A stretch of DNA of 64,000 bases from Planktothrix serta PCC 8927 (GTDB lineage Bacteria; Cyanobacteriota; Cyanobacteriia; Cyanobacteriales; Microcoleaceae). The stretch spans positions 86,287 through 150,286 of the forward strand of contig NZ_LR734869.1 in the NCBI RefSeq assembly GCF_900010725.2, written 5' to 3'. Shown one piece after another: positions 47,920 to 56,593 of the stretch. The number at the start of each line of letters is the position of its first letter. Positions within the stretch are counted from its first letter, which is position 1. Made by a program: the position numbers and the translations under genes. Under the pieces are notes generated by a model, which did not search any database, was not told where the DNA came from, and saw only the letters and a program-made list of their open reading frames with translations.

Positions 47920-49072
47920 CAGTGGATGCCCCGACTCCGGATACTGAACGATTCCTGATTTCCCAAGCCAATTCTAACAACTTAAACCAACGTTTTTGAA
48001 TTTGAGCCGCTTTGCAATTTAAAATTTTTGCAACTTCCGCATCAGATAATCCCTGTTGTTTTAACTTTAACAAACTCTGTTCTTCTGAGCCGATTTGATC
48101 TAAGAATTCTTGCCATTGATGCGGCAATAACCCTAAATCTCGTTCTAAATCTGCTTCTAACCATTGGTGAACTAATTCCCAACGATGTCCTAAAGCAAAT
48201 CGAAGCAGATGATACTTAAATCGTTGCTGTAAATAATCACGCTGACGAGGAGTTAACCCTAGAATTTCCTCAATTTCACGAGTCGGTAAATCCTGCAACC
48301 GCAAGGCAAAATAGTCTGCACAATCTTGTTGTTTGTGTTCTTCCAAATAAGCCATCAGTTCCTCAACTACCGTTTGACGGAGAGAGTCGGACTCTGATTC
48401 GTTGGACTCTGTTACCATTGCGCTTCGGACTTGGCCGAGTGAGGAATCATTCCAAGTGGTATCTGATTCACCCCCCCCACCCTCAGCGGCTTGTTCTAAA
48501 TCAACAAAACTTTCCTTGGGCTGTTGTTGAGAGAAGGTTTGCGCTCGTAATATAATCAATTGTTGACTCCGACCTCGGGCTAAAGGAATTCGCCGTTTAC
48601 CGTAGCGTTCCGTAAATGCCATATATTCCGCAAGTTCCAATAATGTCCGAGGACGGTAGGTGGCAGCTAACTGCGCTTCTTTGCGAAAGGCATTCAGGGT
48701 TTCTAAATAAAAGGCTTGTAAAAAATCCTTAATTAATTCCAATCGAGCTTGGTAACTCGACTGCACTTGAGGAGGAGTAATATATCGATAAACAATCGCG
48801 CTCAAGGTACTATGTAATTCCAAAGATCCGGCGTTTTGACCTAGCTGATAATATTGAATACATTGCTGTAAACGATGTTGAGCTAAAGTCATCGCCCAAG
48901 TTTCTACATCCCCGGAATCTTGAATCCGTTTGCTTTCTGTACAGATACGAGTGGCTTCTTCGGTAATTCGTTCTGCAACATCCCGACAATTCTGTTCAGA
49001 AGCACGAGTGGATTGATTCAGTTCTCTCAATAGCCTTTGGAAAATTGTTTCGTTCTGGCAGATTTCCCCCAT
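47912..49072 (-). CDS. hetZ: HetZ-like heterocyst differentiation regulator
   Basis: A 386-residue protein. The family pattern is clear: FQRLLRELNQSTRASEQNCRDVAERI at the start, YYQLGQNAGSLELHSTLSAIVYRYI, RTLLELAEYMAFTERYGKRRIPL, then LTPRQRDYLQQRFKYHLLRFAL, a sigma-region-4-like helix-turn-helix, and the end KRWFKLLELAWEIRNRSVSGVGAS. HetZ acts early in heterocyst formation in Nostoc, upstream of hetR expression. The central Gly-rich acidic linker (about 205-245) is variable in the family. It is translationally coupled to patU. Confidence 0.88.
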   Translation of the reverse strand: MGEICQNETIFQRLLRELNQSTRASEQNCRDVAERITEEATRICTESKRIQDSGDVETWAMTLAQHRLQQCIQYYQLGQNAGSLELHSTLSAIVYRYITPPQVQSSYQARLELIKDFLQAFYLETLNAFRKEAQLAATYRPRTLLELAEYMAFTERYGKRRIPLARGRSQQLIILRAQTFSQQQPKESFVDLEQAAEGGGGESDTTWNDSSLGQVRSAMVTESNESESDSLRQTVVEELMAYLEEHKQQDCADYFALRLQDLPTREIEEILGLTPRQRDYLQQRFKYHLLRFALGHRWELVHQWLEADLERDLGLLPHQWQEFLDQIGSEEQSLLKLKQQGLSDAEVAKILNCKAAQIQKRWFKLLELAWEIRNRSVSGVGASTDE

Positions 49073-49148
49073 GATGTCTAGTTACCACAATGACCCTAAC
49101 ACACTGATTCCAGAATCCGCCTTGGATTTCCGGATGGTTTAATATAGT

Positions 49149-49169
49149 GGAACAGGCATCTTGCCTGTT
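49149..49169. repeat. Dispersed hairpin repeat, copy 2
   Basis: Identical to the 21 bases at 16318-16338: GGAACAGGCA TCT TGCCTGTT, an 8-bp stem. It lies 77 bases upstream of the hetZ start on the other strand and just before the next plus-strand gene. Confidence 0.75.
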
Positions 49170-49197
49170 AATGTTAAGTGGGAGATGTAGGAAACAA

Positions 49198-49222
49198 TAC
49201 AGCCAACAGCCAACAGTCAACA
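49198..49222. repeat. Heptamer tandem repeat (CCAACAG type)
   Basis: Repeats of GCCAACA/GTCAACA in tandem. Similar runs are at 49752-49790, 59080-59105 (reverse orientation) and 61708-61745 (ATCAACA form). They lie in intergenic DNA in each case. Confidence 0.6.
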
Positions 49223-49225
49223 CTT

Positions 49226-49714
49226 ATGAATTTAGATCAACAAATTCAAACCTTAATTGATAATGCCCCTCAAGATGGAACAACTCCCCAGGTTGTTGAA
49301 GCGATCGCACCTGCGTTAAAAATATTAGCAGAACAATTGCAACATCCAGAATATTATATTTTACAAACCTTAGATCAAAGTTGGGTAGTTCAGCCGTTTA
49401 TTAATGTCGATCAACCGCAAATCAAGAAAAGAGTAATTTATGCGTTTTCTAATTTAGAAGATGCTTTGAGTTATGCAAATCCTGATTCAAGTTCTCAAGT
49501 TTTAGCGATTCCTTTACCCGTTACTCATATTTTATTTCAAATGGTTGTCCTAGAAATGCCCGATAGTTTATGTTTCTTTGAAACCCCCAATAATTTTCAA
49601 TCCGCCACCGAAATTAAACGCAGTGAAATTCAAGAATTAATCCAGGTTTATTTAAAAGACTATCAACAACGTCGTCAGTCTAAATCCCGTAAAATTCCCC
49701 CGAATATTGCTTAA
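49226..49714 (+). CDS. Conserved cyanobacterial protein of unknown function
   Basis: A 162-residue protein from the ATG at 49226; an upstream start at 49178 would read through a heptamer repeat and is rejected. It is a mostly alpha-beta soluble protein: LKILAEQLQHPEYYILQTLDQSWVVQP, YAFSNLEDALSYANP, AIPLPVTHILFQMVVLEM and the end IQVYLKDYQQRRQSKSR. I recognise no named family. Its divergent position from hetZ suggests a shared control region but not a shared role. Confidence 0.75.
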   Translation: MNLDQQIQTLIDNAPQDGTTPQVVEAIAPALKILAEQLQHPEYYILQTLDQSWVVQPFINVDQPQIKKRVIYAFSNLEDALSYANPDSSSQVLAIPLPVTHILFQMVVLEMPDSLCFFETPNNFQSATEIKRSEIQELIQVYLKDYQQRRQSKSRKIPPNIA

Positions 49715-49795
49715 GACAGTTATCAGTTATCAGTTATCAGTGGAAAATGGGCAACAGCCAACCGTCAACCGTCAACAGTCAACTGTCAACCCACC

Positions 49796-50767
49796 TTAAT
49801 AAAGCCGACTCAAAACATAATCTGCTAAACCGATTAAGGCTTGTCGAGATTCACAGGCTTGAAAAGGTTCGAGGTATTTTACAGCAACTTGTGCATGATA
49901 GGACGCTAATTCCCTAGAACGTTGAATACCTGAACTATCTTTAATTAAGGTTAAAGCTTGTTCTAAATCTCCTTCTTGAGCAAATTCTCGCTCGATTAAA
50001 GTTTCCAAATAGGGTTTTTCTTCTAAAGCATAGAGTGTGGGTGCTGTTAAATTTCCACTTTTGAGATCAGATGCTGCTGGTTTTCCTAATTCCTCCGTTA
50101 ACCCGGTAAAATCCAAAATATCATCGACAATTTGAAAAGCTAAACCAATATGGCGACCATAGTTGTATAAATCTTCTGCGTGTTCTGTAGAAACCTCACT
50201 CAAAACACCCGCAGCTTTGGAACTATTGGCAATCAAAGAAGCGGTTTTATAATAACTTTTTTCTAAGTACGCTTCAATTGATAATCCTGTATCAAATCGA
50301 TTAAGACCCTGTTGAATTTCTCCCTCCGCTAAATCCATAATCACTTGGGAAAGTAATTTCACCACTTCCAAGTTATCCAAATTGGCTAAATACCAAGAAG
50401 ATTGAGCAAATAGAAAATCTCCAGCTAATACGGCAATTCGGTTATTAAATAAGTTATGAACCGTTGGCACTCCTCGACGCATTTCAGCATCGTCCACCAC
50501 ATCATCATGGACGAGACTGGCTGTATGGATCATTTCGGTGATTTCGGCCAACCTCCGATGCTTGAGGGTAATATTTTGATCCGGCATTGTCGTCCGGGAA
50601 ATCAACAGGACAATCGCAGGACGTACCCGTTTCCCTTTGACACTAAACAGGTGTTCTGCGGCTGCATACAAAATAGGATGTCGTGCACCGACAAGCTGTT
50701 TTAAGTTATCGGTCAACTGCCGCAGGTCTGCTTCAACTGGCGAAAATAGAAGAGTTTGCGATGTCAT
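49796..50767 (-). CDS. sds: Solanesyl (all-trans polyprenyl) diphosphate synthase
   Basis: A 323-residue trans-prenyltransferase that builds the plastoquinone side chain by adding isopentenyl units. GKRVRPAIVLL is at 45-55, the first Asp-rich motif LVHDDVVDDAEMRRG at 85-99 and the second FQIVDDILDFTG near 211-222; KTASLIANSSKAAG lies between. The residues before the first Asp motif are not bulky, which fits a long-chain product. The final DYVLSRLY is typical of the cyanobacterial enzyme. It lies next to a long non-coding region and murI. Confidence 0.92.
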   Translation of the reverse strand: MTSQTLLFSPVEADLRQLTDNLKQLVGARHPILYAAAEHLFSVKGKRVRPAIVLLISRTTMPDQNITLKHRRLAEITEMIHTASLVHDDVVDDAEMRRGVPTVHNLFNNRIAVLAGDFLFAQSSWYLANLDNLEVVKLLSQVIMDLAEGEIQQGLNRFDTGLSIEAYLEKSYYKTASLIANSSKAAGVLSEVSTEHAEDLYNYGRHIGLAFQIVDDILDFTGLTEELGKPAASDLKSGNLTAPTLYALEEKPYLETLIEREFAQEGDLEQALTLIKDSSGIQRSRELASYHAQVAVKYLEPFQACESRQALIGLADYVLSRLY

Positions 50768-51459
50768 GGATTAGCCAACTCAGGCGTTGAGTTAACAAAA
50801 TTTTACATATTATAGTCTGATTTTAATCTGTTTCGGTTCAGGGGATCGGATTTAAGTTGAAATCGGAGTCAGAAGATGCCGGAGAATACCGATTGTAGTC
50901 TAGCAATTGTGGGTTTAACCAATCATCCCCGAACCCCTGAGAGGGTTCACTTCTGGTTGTTGGCTAACCCCTGGCTCTGGCCCTGTTCCCCCTAGCCGAT
51001 GAGCGGATAAAATTCTGAAAAAATTTTCTGCAAAATGCTCCAGTTTTCTAATTTTTATGTTATCTTTAGAATAAGAGTTTAAATAATTCTATACATTAAG
51101 GGCAACGGGTCTAGCGATGGGATTAAGGATAATCTATCGTCACCTGATTGATCCATTGGCTTCAGAATAGCCGTTAGAACTGTTTAAATAGTTCGTAAGC
51201 ATATTCCGGTCGGTGGACTTATCCATAACATCGGTTAGAGGAGTCTCTATTTAGGGTTTTCTGGGAAATCCCTAGGTTATTGTATAGGGAATCCTCTGCC
51301 CAGGTTGAGTGTGAGCAATATTTCCTGGGGATGAAAAGTTCCCGTAGAAATTTTTAGTTAGGGGTCACAAAAGCTAGACCTTGGCTTCGCGTGTTGACCT
51401 AATGTAATGGGTTTTAAACTCCTGTTTGCTGCTCCTCCTAATTCTTGTGGCTGGCTCCT
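50768..51459. other. Long non-coding region, possibly encoding a structured RNA
   Basis: Almost 700 bases with no convincing ORF. From about 51085 there is a -10-like TCTATACATT followed by a G-rich stretch starting AAGGGCAACGGG. Around 51237-51297, AGAGGA and TCCTCT enclose smaller stems (GGG/CCC, CCTA/TAGG), so a folded RNA is possible. I cannot match it to 6S RNA, tmRNA, RNase P RNA or SRP RNA from memory. The first part (50768-51050) shows nothing clear. Confidence 0.3.
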
Positions 51460-51579
51460 ATGTTTTATAACGATATGCCTTTAATCATCCCGCTTTTGGC
51501 AACGGGCTATGTTTTAACGATTTATCTGCTCTTAGCCCTCGCTAAGTATACAACAAATATCTCTCGATGGCGCTCTTAA
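51460..51579 (+). CDS. Small one-helix membrane protein (39 residues)
   Basis: A 39-residue ORF: a polar start MFYNDM, one membrane helix PLIIPLLATGYVLTIYLLLALA, and a basic end KYTTNISRWRS. This is the size and layout of the small photosynthetic or NDH membrane subunits, but it does not match PsbM, PsbX, PsbY, Psb30, PsaM, PetG, PetL, PetM or PetN as I know them. No strong ribosome site is visible. It may be expressed from the non-coding region upstream. Confidence 0.4.
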   Translation: MFYNDMPLIIPLLATGYVLTIYLLLALAKYTTNISRWRS

Positions 51580-51664
51580 ATCAGTCATTAGTGAAAGAGT
51601 TAAGAGTTAATAGTTAAGAGTCAATCGTTAATCTGACGACTAACGACTGACGATTGATTACTGG

Positions 51665-51691
51665 TAAGGGCGGGGTTACTCCGCCCCTACG
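51665..51691. repeat. GC-rich palindrome overlapping the murI stop
   Basis: GGGCGGGGTTACTCCGCCCC forms a stem (GGGCGG/CCGCCC), ends CTACG and is flanked by GATTACTGG at 51656-51664 and 51702-51710. It shares the GTAGGGGCG core with the elements near 34710 and 37052. The TAG stop of murI (51687-51689, minus) is inside it. Confidence 0.6.
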
Positions 51692-52526
51692 ACTGATTAG
51701 TGATTACTGGATTAGCAGGTTCTAGGATGGGTAAGGTAGTGGCTTCTACTGTGGGAGTGAACCCTAACCACTGAACTGAAATAGAAGCAAACTGTTGAGG
51801 GCAACCACTAACACAAAACCGAGTGGGTTTGGGGGAGTGGGTATTCCGCAGTCCTAACAGTTCTAATTCTTGAGCAGCAGCTTTGACTAAAGAGACGGCC
51901 GGGTCAACCAGTTGAACGTGAGCCGGAAGAATAGAACGCAATACAGGGGCTAAATGGGGATAATGAGTACAGCCATAAATTAGGGTATCAATTTGCTGTT
52001 GAATTAAAGGGGTTAAATAGTCCCGTGCCACTTGATAGGTATAAGGATCATGAATCCGGTTTTGTTCAATTAAGGGAACAAATTCTGGACACCCCACTTG
52101 CCAGACTTGAACGGAAGGATCGGTTTCTTGAATGGCGTGACGGTAGGCATTACTGGCGGCCGTTGCGGGGGTGGCAATCACCCCAATGCGTTTCCCTTGT
52201 CGCACGGCGGCTTGAGCACCGGGAAGAATTAATCCCAGGATGGGGATATCAAATTCATCTTGAACGGTTTCTAAGGCTAGGGCGGAACTGGTGTTACAGG
52301 CCATGAGAATCATTTTGGCATCCTGTTGCATCGCCCAAAGAATAATCGGACGGACAAACTGCAAGATTTCCTCTCGTGAGCGGGTTCCATAAGGCAACCG
52401 CGCCGTATCTCCAAAATAAAGAACGGATTCATTGGGGAGTTGACGGTAGAGTTCCCTTAAAACCGTTAATCCTCCGACACCACTATCAAATATTGCGATT
52501 CTTTTTTGTCGATTGTCCGTTGTCAT
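51687..52526 (-). CDS. murI: Glutamate racemase
   Basis: A 279-residue enzyme making D-glutamate for peptidoglycan. IAIFDSGVGGLTVLREL, the first catalytic Cys in ILMACNTSSALALE, GVIATPATAASNAY, and the second Cys in LIYGCTHYPHLAPVL are all present. Length is slightly above the norm because the last dozen residues run into the GC-rich palindrome, which also provides the stop. It lies alone between the non-coding region and sulfiredoxin. Confidence 0.95.
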   Translation of the reverse strand: MTTDNRQKRIAIFDSGVGGLTVLRELYRQLPNESVLYFGDTARLPYGTRSREEILQFVRPIILWAMQQDAKMILMACNTSSALALETVQDEFDIPILGLILPGAQAAVRQGKRIGVIATPATAASNAYRHAIQETDPSVQVWQVGCPEFVPLIEQNRIHDPYTYQVARDYLTPLIQQQIDTLIYGCTHYPHLAPVLRSILPAHVQLVDPAVSLVKAAAQELELLGLRNTHSPKPTRFCVSGCPQQFASISVQWLGFTPTVEATTLPILEPANPVITNQS

Positions 52527-52770
52527 GGGTTAAAAATCAGTCTTTGATTGTCTGTTATCGGTGGTGAATAGGTCTGTTGTCAAGTCTGTTGGTTGTTGAA
52601 CCAATGCAACAAGCAATAGCGAAGGAATAATTTCTTCCCGTTATTCCCCTTTTCTTCCTTGTCTGTGTGAACGCCGGAAATCGGATTTCTAAGTTTTTCA
52701 CAGAAAGAGTTGCAAGTTGAAGTCATTATGAGTATGATATAGAAAGACAAGGAAAAGGAGGAGCAACTTA

Positions 52771-53031
52771 ATGCAGGTTCAAGATATTCCTCTCAAGCAG
52801 ATTCGCCGTCCTCTCCCTCGTGGAACAGACCCCATTAAGGTAGAAACCTTAATGAAATCCATTCAAGAGATTGGCTTGCAAGAGCCGATTGAGGTTTTAG
52901 AAGTGGATGGACAATATTATGGGTTTTCGGGATGTCATCGCTATGAAGCTTGTACAAAATTAGGCTTAGAAACCATTCGCTGTAATGTGCGAAAAGCACC
53001 TCGTTCTGTTTTGCAAAAGCATCTAGCTTAA
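52771..53031 (+). CDS. srxA: Sulfiredoxin
   Basis: An 86-residue ParB/Srx-fold protein. The catalytic loop FSGCHRYEAC contains the essential Cys in the GCHR motif, and DIPLKQIRRPLPRGTDPIKVETLM matches the N-terminal half of sulfiredoxin. It reduces over-oxidised 2-Cys peroxiredoxins using ATP. An AAGGAGGAG ribosome site precedes the ATG by 9 bases. The neighbour dps is 105 bases downstream, an oxidative-stress pairing. Confidence 0.9.
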   Translation: MQVQDIPLKQIRRPLPRGTDPIKVETLMKSIQEIGLQEPIEVLEVDGQYYGFSGCHRYEACTKLGLETIRCNVRKAPRSVLQKHLA

Positions 53032-53136
53032 GATAGATTTAGAAGAGTTTGAAATTCGATACACTATTATCAATCTCTTCTATATTTGTAAGGTTTCGAT
53101 TCATTCTATAAAATTGCTCAAGGAGTATTCTCAATC

Positions 53137-53643
53137 ATGGTAGCAACTAACTCAAAACAACGTCTTTATCCGACTCGAATTGATTTACCGGAAACAACTC
53201 GCACTGGAGTGATTGAGATTCTCAACCACAGTTTGGCGACAACATTAGATTTAAAAACTCAGGTCAAACAAGCTCATTGGAATGTCAAAGGGATTAATTT
53301 TTATCAATTGCATGAACTGTTTGATCAAATGGCAACCGAATTAGAGGAATATATTGATCTGATTGCTGAACGAGCAACCGCCCTAGGGGGGACAGCAATG
53401 GGAACGGCTCGGATGGCGATCGCAGATACCATTATCCCGGAATTTCCCTTGGATTTGGCTAATGATAAAGATTATGTGGTGGCTTTAGCCGATCGCTATG
53501 CTCCGTATGCGAAAATGGTTCGAGAAGCCATTGATCAAACAGGTGCATTAGGCGATGCGGATACAGCAGATTTGTACACTGAAATTTCCCGCGCCATTGA
53601 TAAGCGGTTGTGGTTCTTAGAAGCCCATTTGCAAGGCAACTAA
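53137..53643 (+). CDS. dps: Dps family DNA-binding ferritin
   Basis: A 168-residue protein of the Dps/ferritin-like family, which stores iron with peroxide consumption and shields DNA. VKQAHWNVKGINFYQLHELFDQMATELEEYIDLIAERATALGG carries the inter-subunit ferroxidase ligands (His, His, Asp, Glu). The helical bundle continues to the end DKRLWFLEAHLQGN. It should form a dodecamer. AAGGAG lies 12 bases before the ATG. Confidence 0.95.
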   Translation: MVATNSKQRLYPTRIDLPETTRTGVIEILNHSLATTLDLKTQVKQAHWNVKGINFYQLHELFDQMATELEEYIDLIAERATALGGTAMGTARMAIADTIIPEFPLDLANDKDYVVALADRYAPYAKMVREAIDQTGALGDADTADLYTEISRAIDKRLWFLEAHLQGN

Positions 53644-53685
53644 AGGGTCATCAATGGCAGTGTAACTCGTGAACTAAAAATCAAA

Positions 53686-54339
53686 ATGAGTGAATCTGCG
53701 TTACCGGATTATACCCCCCAGTTGCAGGAGTTAATGCAACGAGCGGGGGTTTCAAGCCTGGAAGAACTAAGTCAAAATGCTGGGGTTTCCCCGTTGCAGA
53801 TTATTCGACTGCGGCGGGGACTGGCGTTACAAACCCCGGTTAGTATTTTGTTGAAAATTAGTCAGGGTTTAAAGATTTCCTTGAGCGAATTATTAGCCGT
53901 ATTTGCGCCCGGTTCTGTCCCGTCTGAGGATCAAACTTCTGGGGGAAATTTCAAACAAGAATATCAACGTTTACAAACCCAGATGGAACAGCAACATTCT
54001 GTGTTGCTAGAAGAATTTCAACGGGAAAGTCTGCACCTGTTGGAGTCTTGGTTGTTACAATGGCCAACAGTGGTGTATCGGGTTCAGGAAAATCCGCAAT
54101 TACCGGGGAGTAAATTATTGCCGTTTGTTCGTCCAGTGCAACAGCTTATGGGAAAATGGGGAGTAGAAGCGATCGCATCTGTAGGTGAACAAGTTCCCTA
54201 TGATCCGCATCTACATCAACTCCTGGAGGGAACGGCTCAACCCGGAGAGCCAGTAATTGTGCGATATACGGGATATCGACAGAGGAATAAACTCCTCTAT
54301 CGTGCTAAAGTCAGTCTGGCACAGGGATCATCAACCTAA
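53686..54339 (+). CDS. HTH domain fused to a GrpE-like domain
   Basis: A 217-residue protein. The first 70 residues look like an XRE-type helix-turn-helix (VSSLEELSQNAGVSPLQIIRLRRG). A coiled coil (about 90-125, EYQRLQTQMEQQHSVLLEEFQRE) and a C-terminal beta part, GVEAIASVGEQVPYDPHLHQLLEG then PGEPVIVRYTGYRQRNKLLYRAKV, resemble the GrpE coiled coil and head. Cyanobacteria have several GrpE-like proteins with such fusions. Whether it exchanges nucleotide on DnaK or binds DNA is unknown. It follows dps by 42 bases, perhaps in one transcript. Confidence 0.7.
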   Translation: MSESALPDYTPQLQELMQRAGVSSLEELSQNAGVSPLQIIRLRRGLALQTPVSILLKISQGLKISLSELLAVFAPGSVPSEDQTSGGNFKQEYQRLQTQMEQQHSVLLEEFQRESLHLLESWLLQWPTVVYRVQENPQLPGSKLLPFVRPVQQLMGKWGVEAIASVGEQVPYDPHLHQLLEGTAQPGEPVIVRYTGYRQRNKLLYRAKVSLAQGSST

Positions 54340-54552
54340 GTTATCGCTATCGTGAAAACCCTTCAGAGGAAAATTTGTCCCATCGCAAGGGTGTGCGATC
54401 AACCAGGTCAGGAAAGGGACGGGTTAATCTTGTATCTCCTGTTCCCCAGGTTAAATCGACGTATTTGAGGATGTATTTGGCGATGAGTCCATCTCAAAGC
54501 TATACTAACTGAGTCGGGCGAGTCATTTGGAGGGTTCAATCCCTAAAAAACT

Positions 54553-54882
54553 ATGAGTTCTGATGTTAAAATTCTTAAACCTCACGGGATTTTAGATGGC
54601 ACTAAAGCAAGCCAATTTCGTCAAGATATTGGTGCTTTAGTCGAAGATAAGGAAGCCAAAACGATAACGATATTAATTGACTTCCAAGATGTCACGTTTA
54701 TGGATAGTTCCGGTTTGGGTGCATTAGTCTTAGCTCTAAAAACCGTTAGAGCGGCTGGGAGTAAATTATTTGTTTGTTCTATTAATGAACAAATTAGGAT
54801 TTTGTTTGAACTCACCAGCATGGATCGAGTATTTGAGATTTTTAAGAATGAAGAAGAATTTTTGGAAGCTTTTAAAAGCTAA
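54553..54882 (+). CDS. Anti-sigma-factor antagonist (STAS domain)
   Basis: A 109-residue STAS protein. GILDGTKASQFRQDI and VTFMDSSGLGALVLALKTVRAAG are the SpoIIAA-type core; the Ser in MDSSGLG is the phosphorylation site. It should bind the RsbW-like kinase when unphosphorylated and be recharged by the PP2C phosphatase. Both candidate partners lie in the next 2.5 kb (55021-57040). Confidence 0.92.
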   Translation: MSSDVKILKPHGILDGTKASQFRQDIGALVEDKEAKTITILIDFQDVTFMDSSGLGALVLALKTVRAAGSKLFVCSINEQIRILFELTSMDRVFEIFKNEEEFLEAFKS

Positions 54883-55020
54883 TCTCTTGCTATTGGGTCG
54901 CTAAGGCGGGGTGAGAGTGGGGGATTGATCTGAATTTGAGCAGATGTTTATTTCCCAATTTCACCCTAACAAAAATTGAGATAACTAACAGCAAAGATGG
55001 GGATAATCCTCTGTGAACGA

Positions 55021-56157
55021 TTAAGTAAAGCTAACTTTCAGTAAAGAAAAGTCATCATCAAAGGGATTATTAGAGTTAAATTTTTTAACGGTATTTAGGA
55101 CTTCTTCTAAAGTATTCGATTCTAAATAATTGTATTCTGTTAAAATTGAAATTAACCCATCTAAGCCTAACATCGTGTTATCAGGCTGATTGATTTCATA
55201 AACTCCATCACTAAAAATATAAAGATTACTAAATTCTTCAATATCGTGGGTTGCATCAATATATTCAGCTTCTAAAAACATTCCCACAGGCATTCCTCGT
55301 GTTTTTAATTGTTCAATTTTAAGATCTTTGGGATCTTTACCAGTTAATAAAATAGCGGGAGGATGGCCTGCACTAGAATACAATAATTGTCGAGTAGAAT
55401 GATTATAAACTCCATACCAAATTGTAAAATATTTATCATTTTGGTAGGTCATTTGAAAGGTAGAATTGAGGGCTTTTAAAACGTTGCTGGGTTGATAATA
55501 ATCAATATTAGGGATCGCTCTAGATCGGAGCAGATTAAGCACAGAAACCGAAGGGAGAGCAGCCCTTAAGCCATGTCCTGATGTATCTAATAAATAAATT
55601 GATAAATGATCGGAATCTAGCCAGTAATAGTCAAAGGAGTCTCCTCCTAATTGACGAGAGGGAATAAATTTAGTATCGATTTTTACAGGTTCAGTTAAAG
55701 GTTCAGGAAGTAGCGATCGCACATATTCGGCGGCTTCGGCTAATTCGGCTTCAATGCGTTCTTTTTGGGTTTGTAAATCTTGACTGAGTTGATGTAATCT
55801 TAATCCCGCGCGAACTCTAGCATAGAGTTCATTCATTTCAATCGGTTTAGAAATAAAATCATCAGCCCCCGCATCCAACCCCGTCACCCGATCGGAAACT
55901 GAACCCAGAGAAGTTAATAAGAAAAATTGTGTTGTTGATAATTCTGAAGTCGCTTTAACTTGACGACAGACCTCAATCCCCGTTAACTTGGGCATGATCC
56001 AATCACAAATAATCAATGCCGGACGTAGTTGTTTAGCCTGTTCTATGCCTTCTTCACCATTATTTGCCACTGTGACATCATAACCCTGTTTTTTCAGCGT
56101 TCTTTTGAGTAGTTCTAAAATGGCAACATCATCATCGATAACCAGAATTTTAAACAT
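55021..56157 (-). CDS. Response regulator-PP2C (SpoIIE/RsbU) phosphatase
   Basis: A 378-residue two-domain protein from the ATG at 56157; the 24-base upstream extension is unlikely. The receiver domain (1-120) has the acidic pair in ILVIDDD, the phospho-Asp in LIICDWIMP and the Lys in DDFISKP. A short coiled coil leads to the phosphatase (about 165-375): GGDSFDYYWLDSDHLSIYLLDTSGHG with metal-binding Asp residues, YSSAGHPPA, and FSDGVYE. Phosphorylation should switch on dephosphorylation of an STAS antagonist such as the convergent 54553 gene. Confidence 0.92.
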   Translation of the reverse strand: MFKILVIDDDVAILELLKRTLKKQGYDVTVANNGEEGIEQAKQLRPALIICDWIMPKLTGIEVCRQVKATSELSTTQFFLLTSLGSVSDRVTGLDAGADDFISKPIEMNELYARVRAGLRLHQLSQDLQTQKERIEAELAEAAEYVRSLLPEPLTEPVKIDTKFIPSRQLGGDSFDYYWLDSDHLSIYLLDTSGHGLRAALPSVSVLNLLRSRAIPNIDYYQPSNVLKALNSTFQMTYQNDKYFTIWYGVYNHSTRQLLYSSAGHPPAILLTGKDPKDLKIEQLKTRGMPVGMFLEAEYIDATHDIEEFSNLYIFSDGVYEINQPDNTMLGLDGLISILTEYNYLESNTLEEVLNTVKKFNSNNPFDDDFSLLKVSFT

Positions 56158-56593
56158 GAGCGTTGAGGTACGTTGGTACACCAGATGAGGGAAATCAAGG
56201 CCAAGTTAAGACTTTGCTGTCTTTGAGTATAGTCTAATTGGAGGATTGCCTGAACTGTAGATTGATGGAGTTCAGAGTTGTGTTCAGTTGATATTTAAGA
56301 TTCATAAACTTCAGCCGATTAAAGTTACAGATTAACCCCCTCTTATGTTAAAACAGTGATTTTTGTAATGTTAGCGTTTATCCACTCTCCGTCAGTTCAA
56401 TCTCCAATCAGCGTGTTTGGGTTCCTTGATCTGTTTATTTAATTGTCTCAAACTTCACGGCTTGTGTTGTCCCCGACACGAATCATTTTACTTGATCTGA
56501 CACAATTACGGTTTAGGAAAACTAGAAAACCACCCAAAAATGCAGTAAACTATGGGAGGACTCAATGTGATTGAATAAGAGGATTCAAAACCA
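56158..56593. other. Divergent control region between phosphatase and kinase genes
   Basis: 436 bases without an ORF. AGAGGATTC at 56578-56586 is the probable ribosome site for the TTG start at 56594. A TGCAGTAAACTATG stretch near 56540 could be a promoter -10 region. No repeat or RNA structure stands out. Confidence 0.35.

Noticed and set aside
50768-51459. 6S, tmRNA, RNase P or SRP RNA in the long gap
   Set aside because: None of their hallmark segments could be found by eye; only a generic possible RNA is reported.
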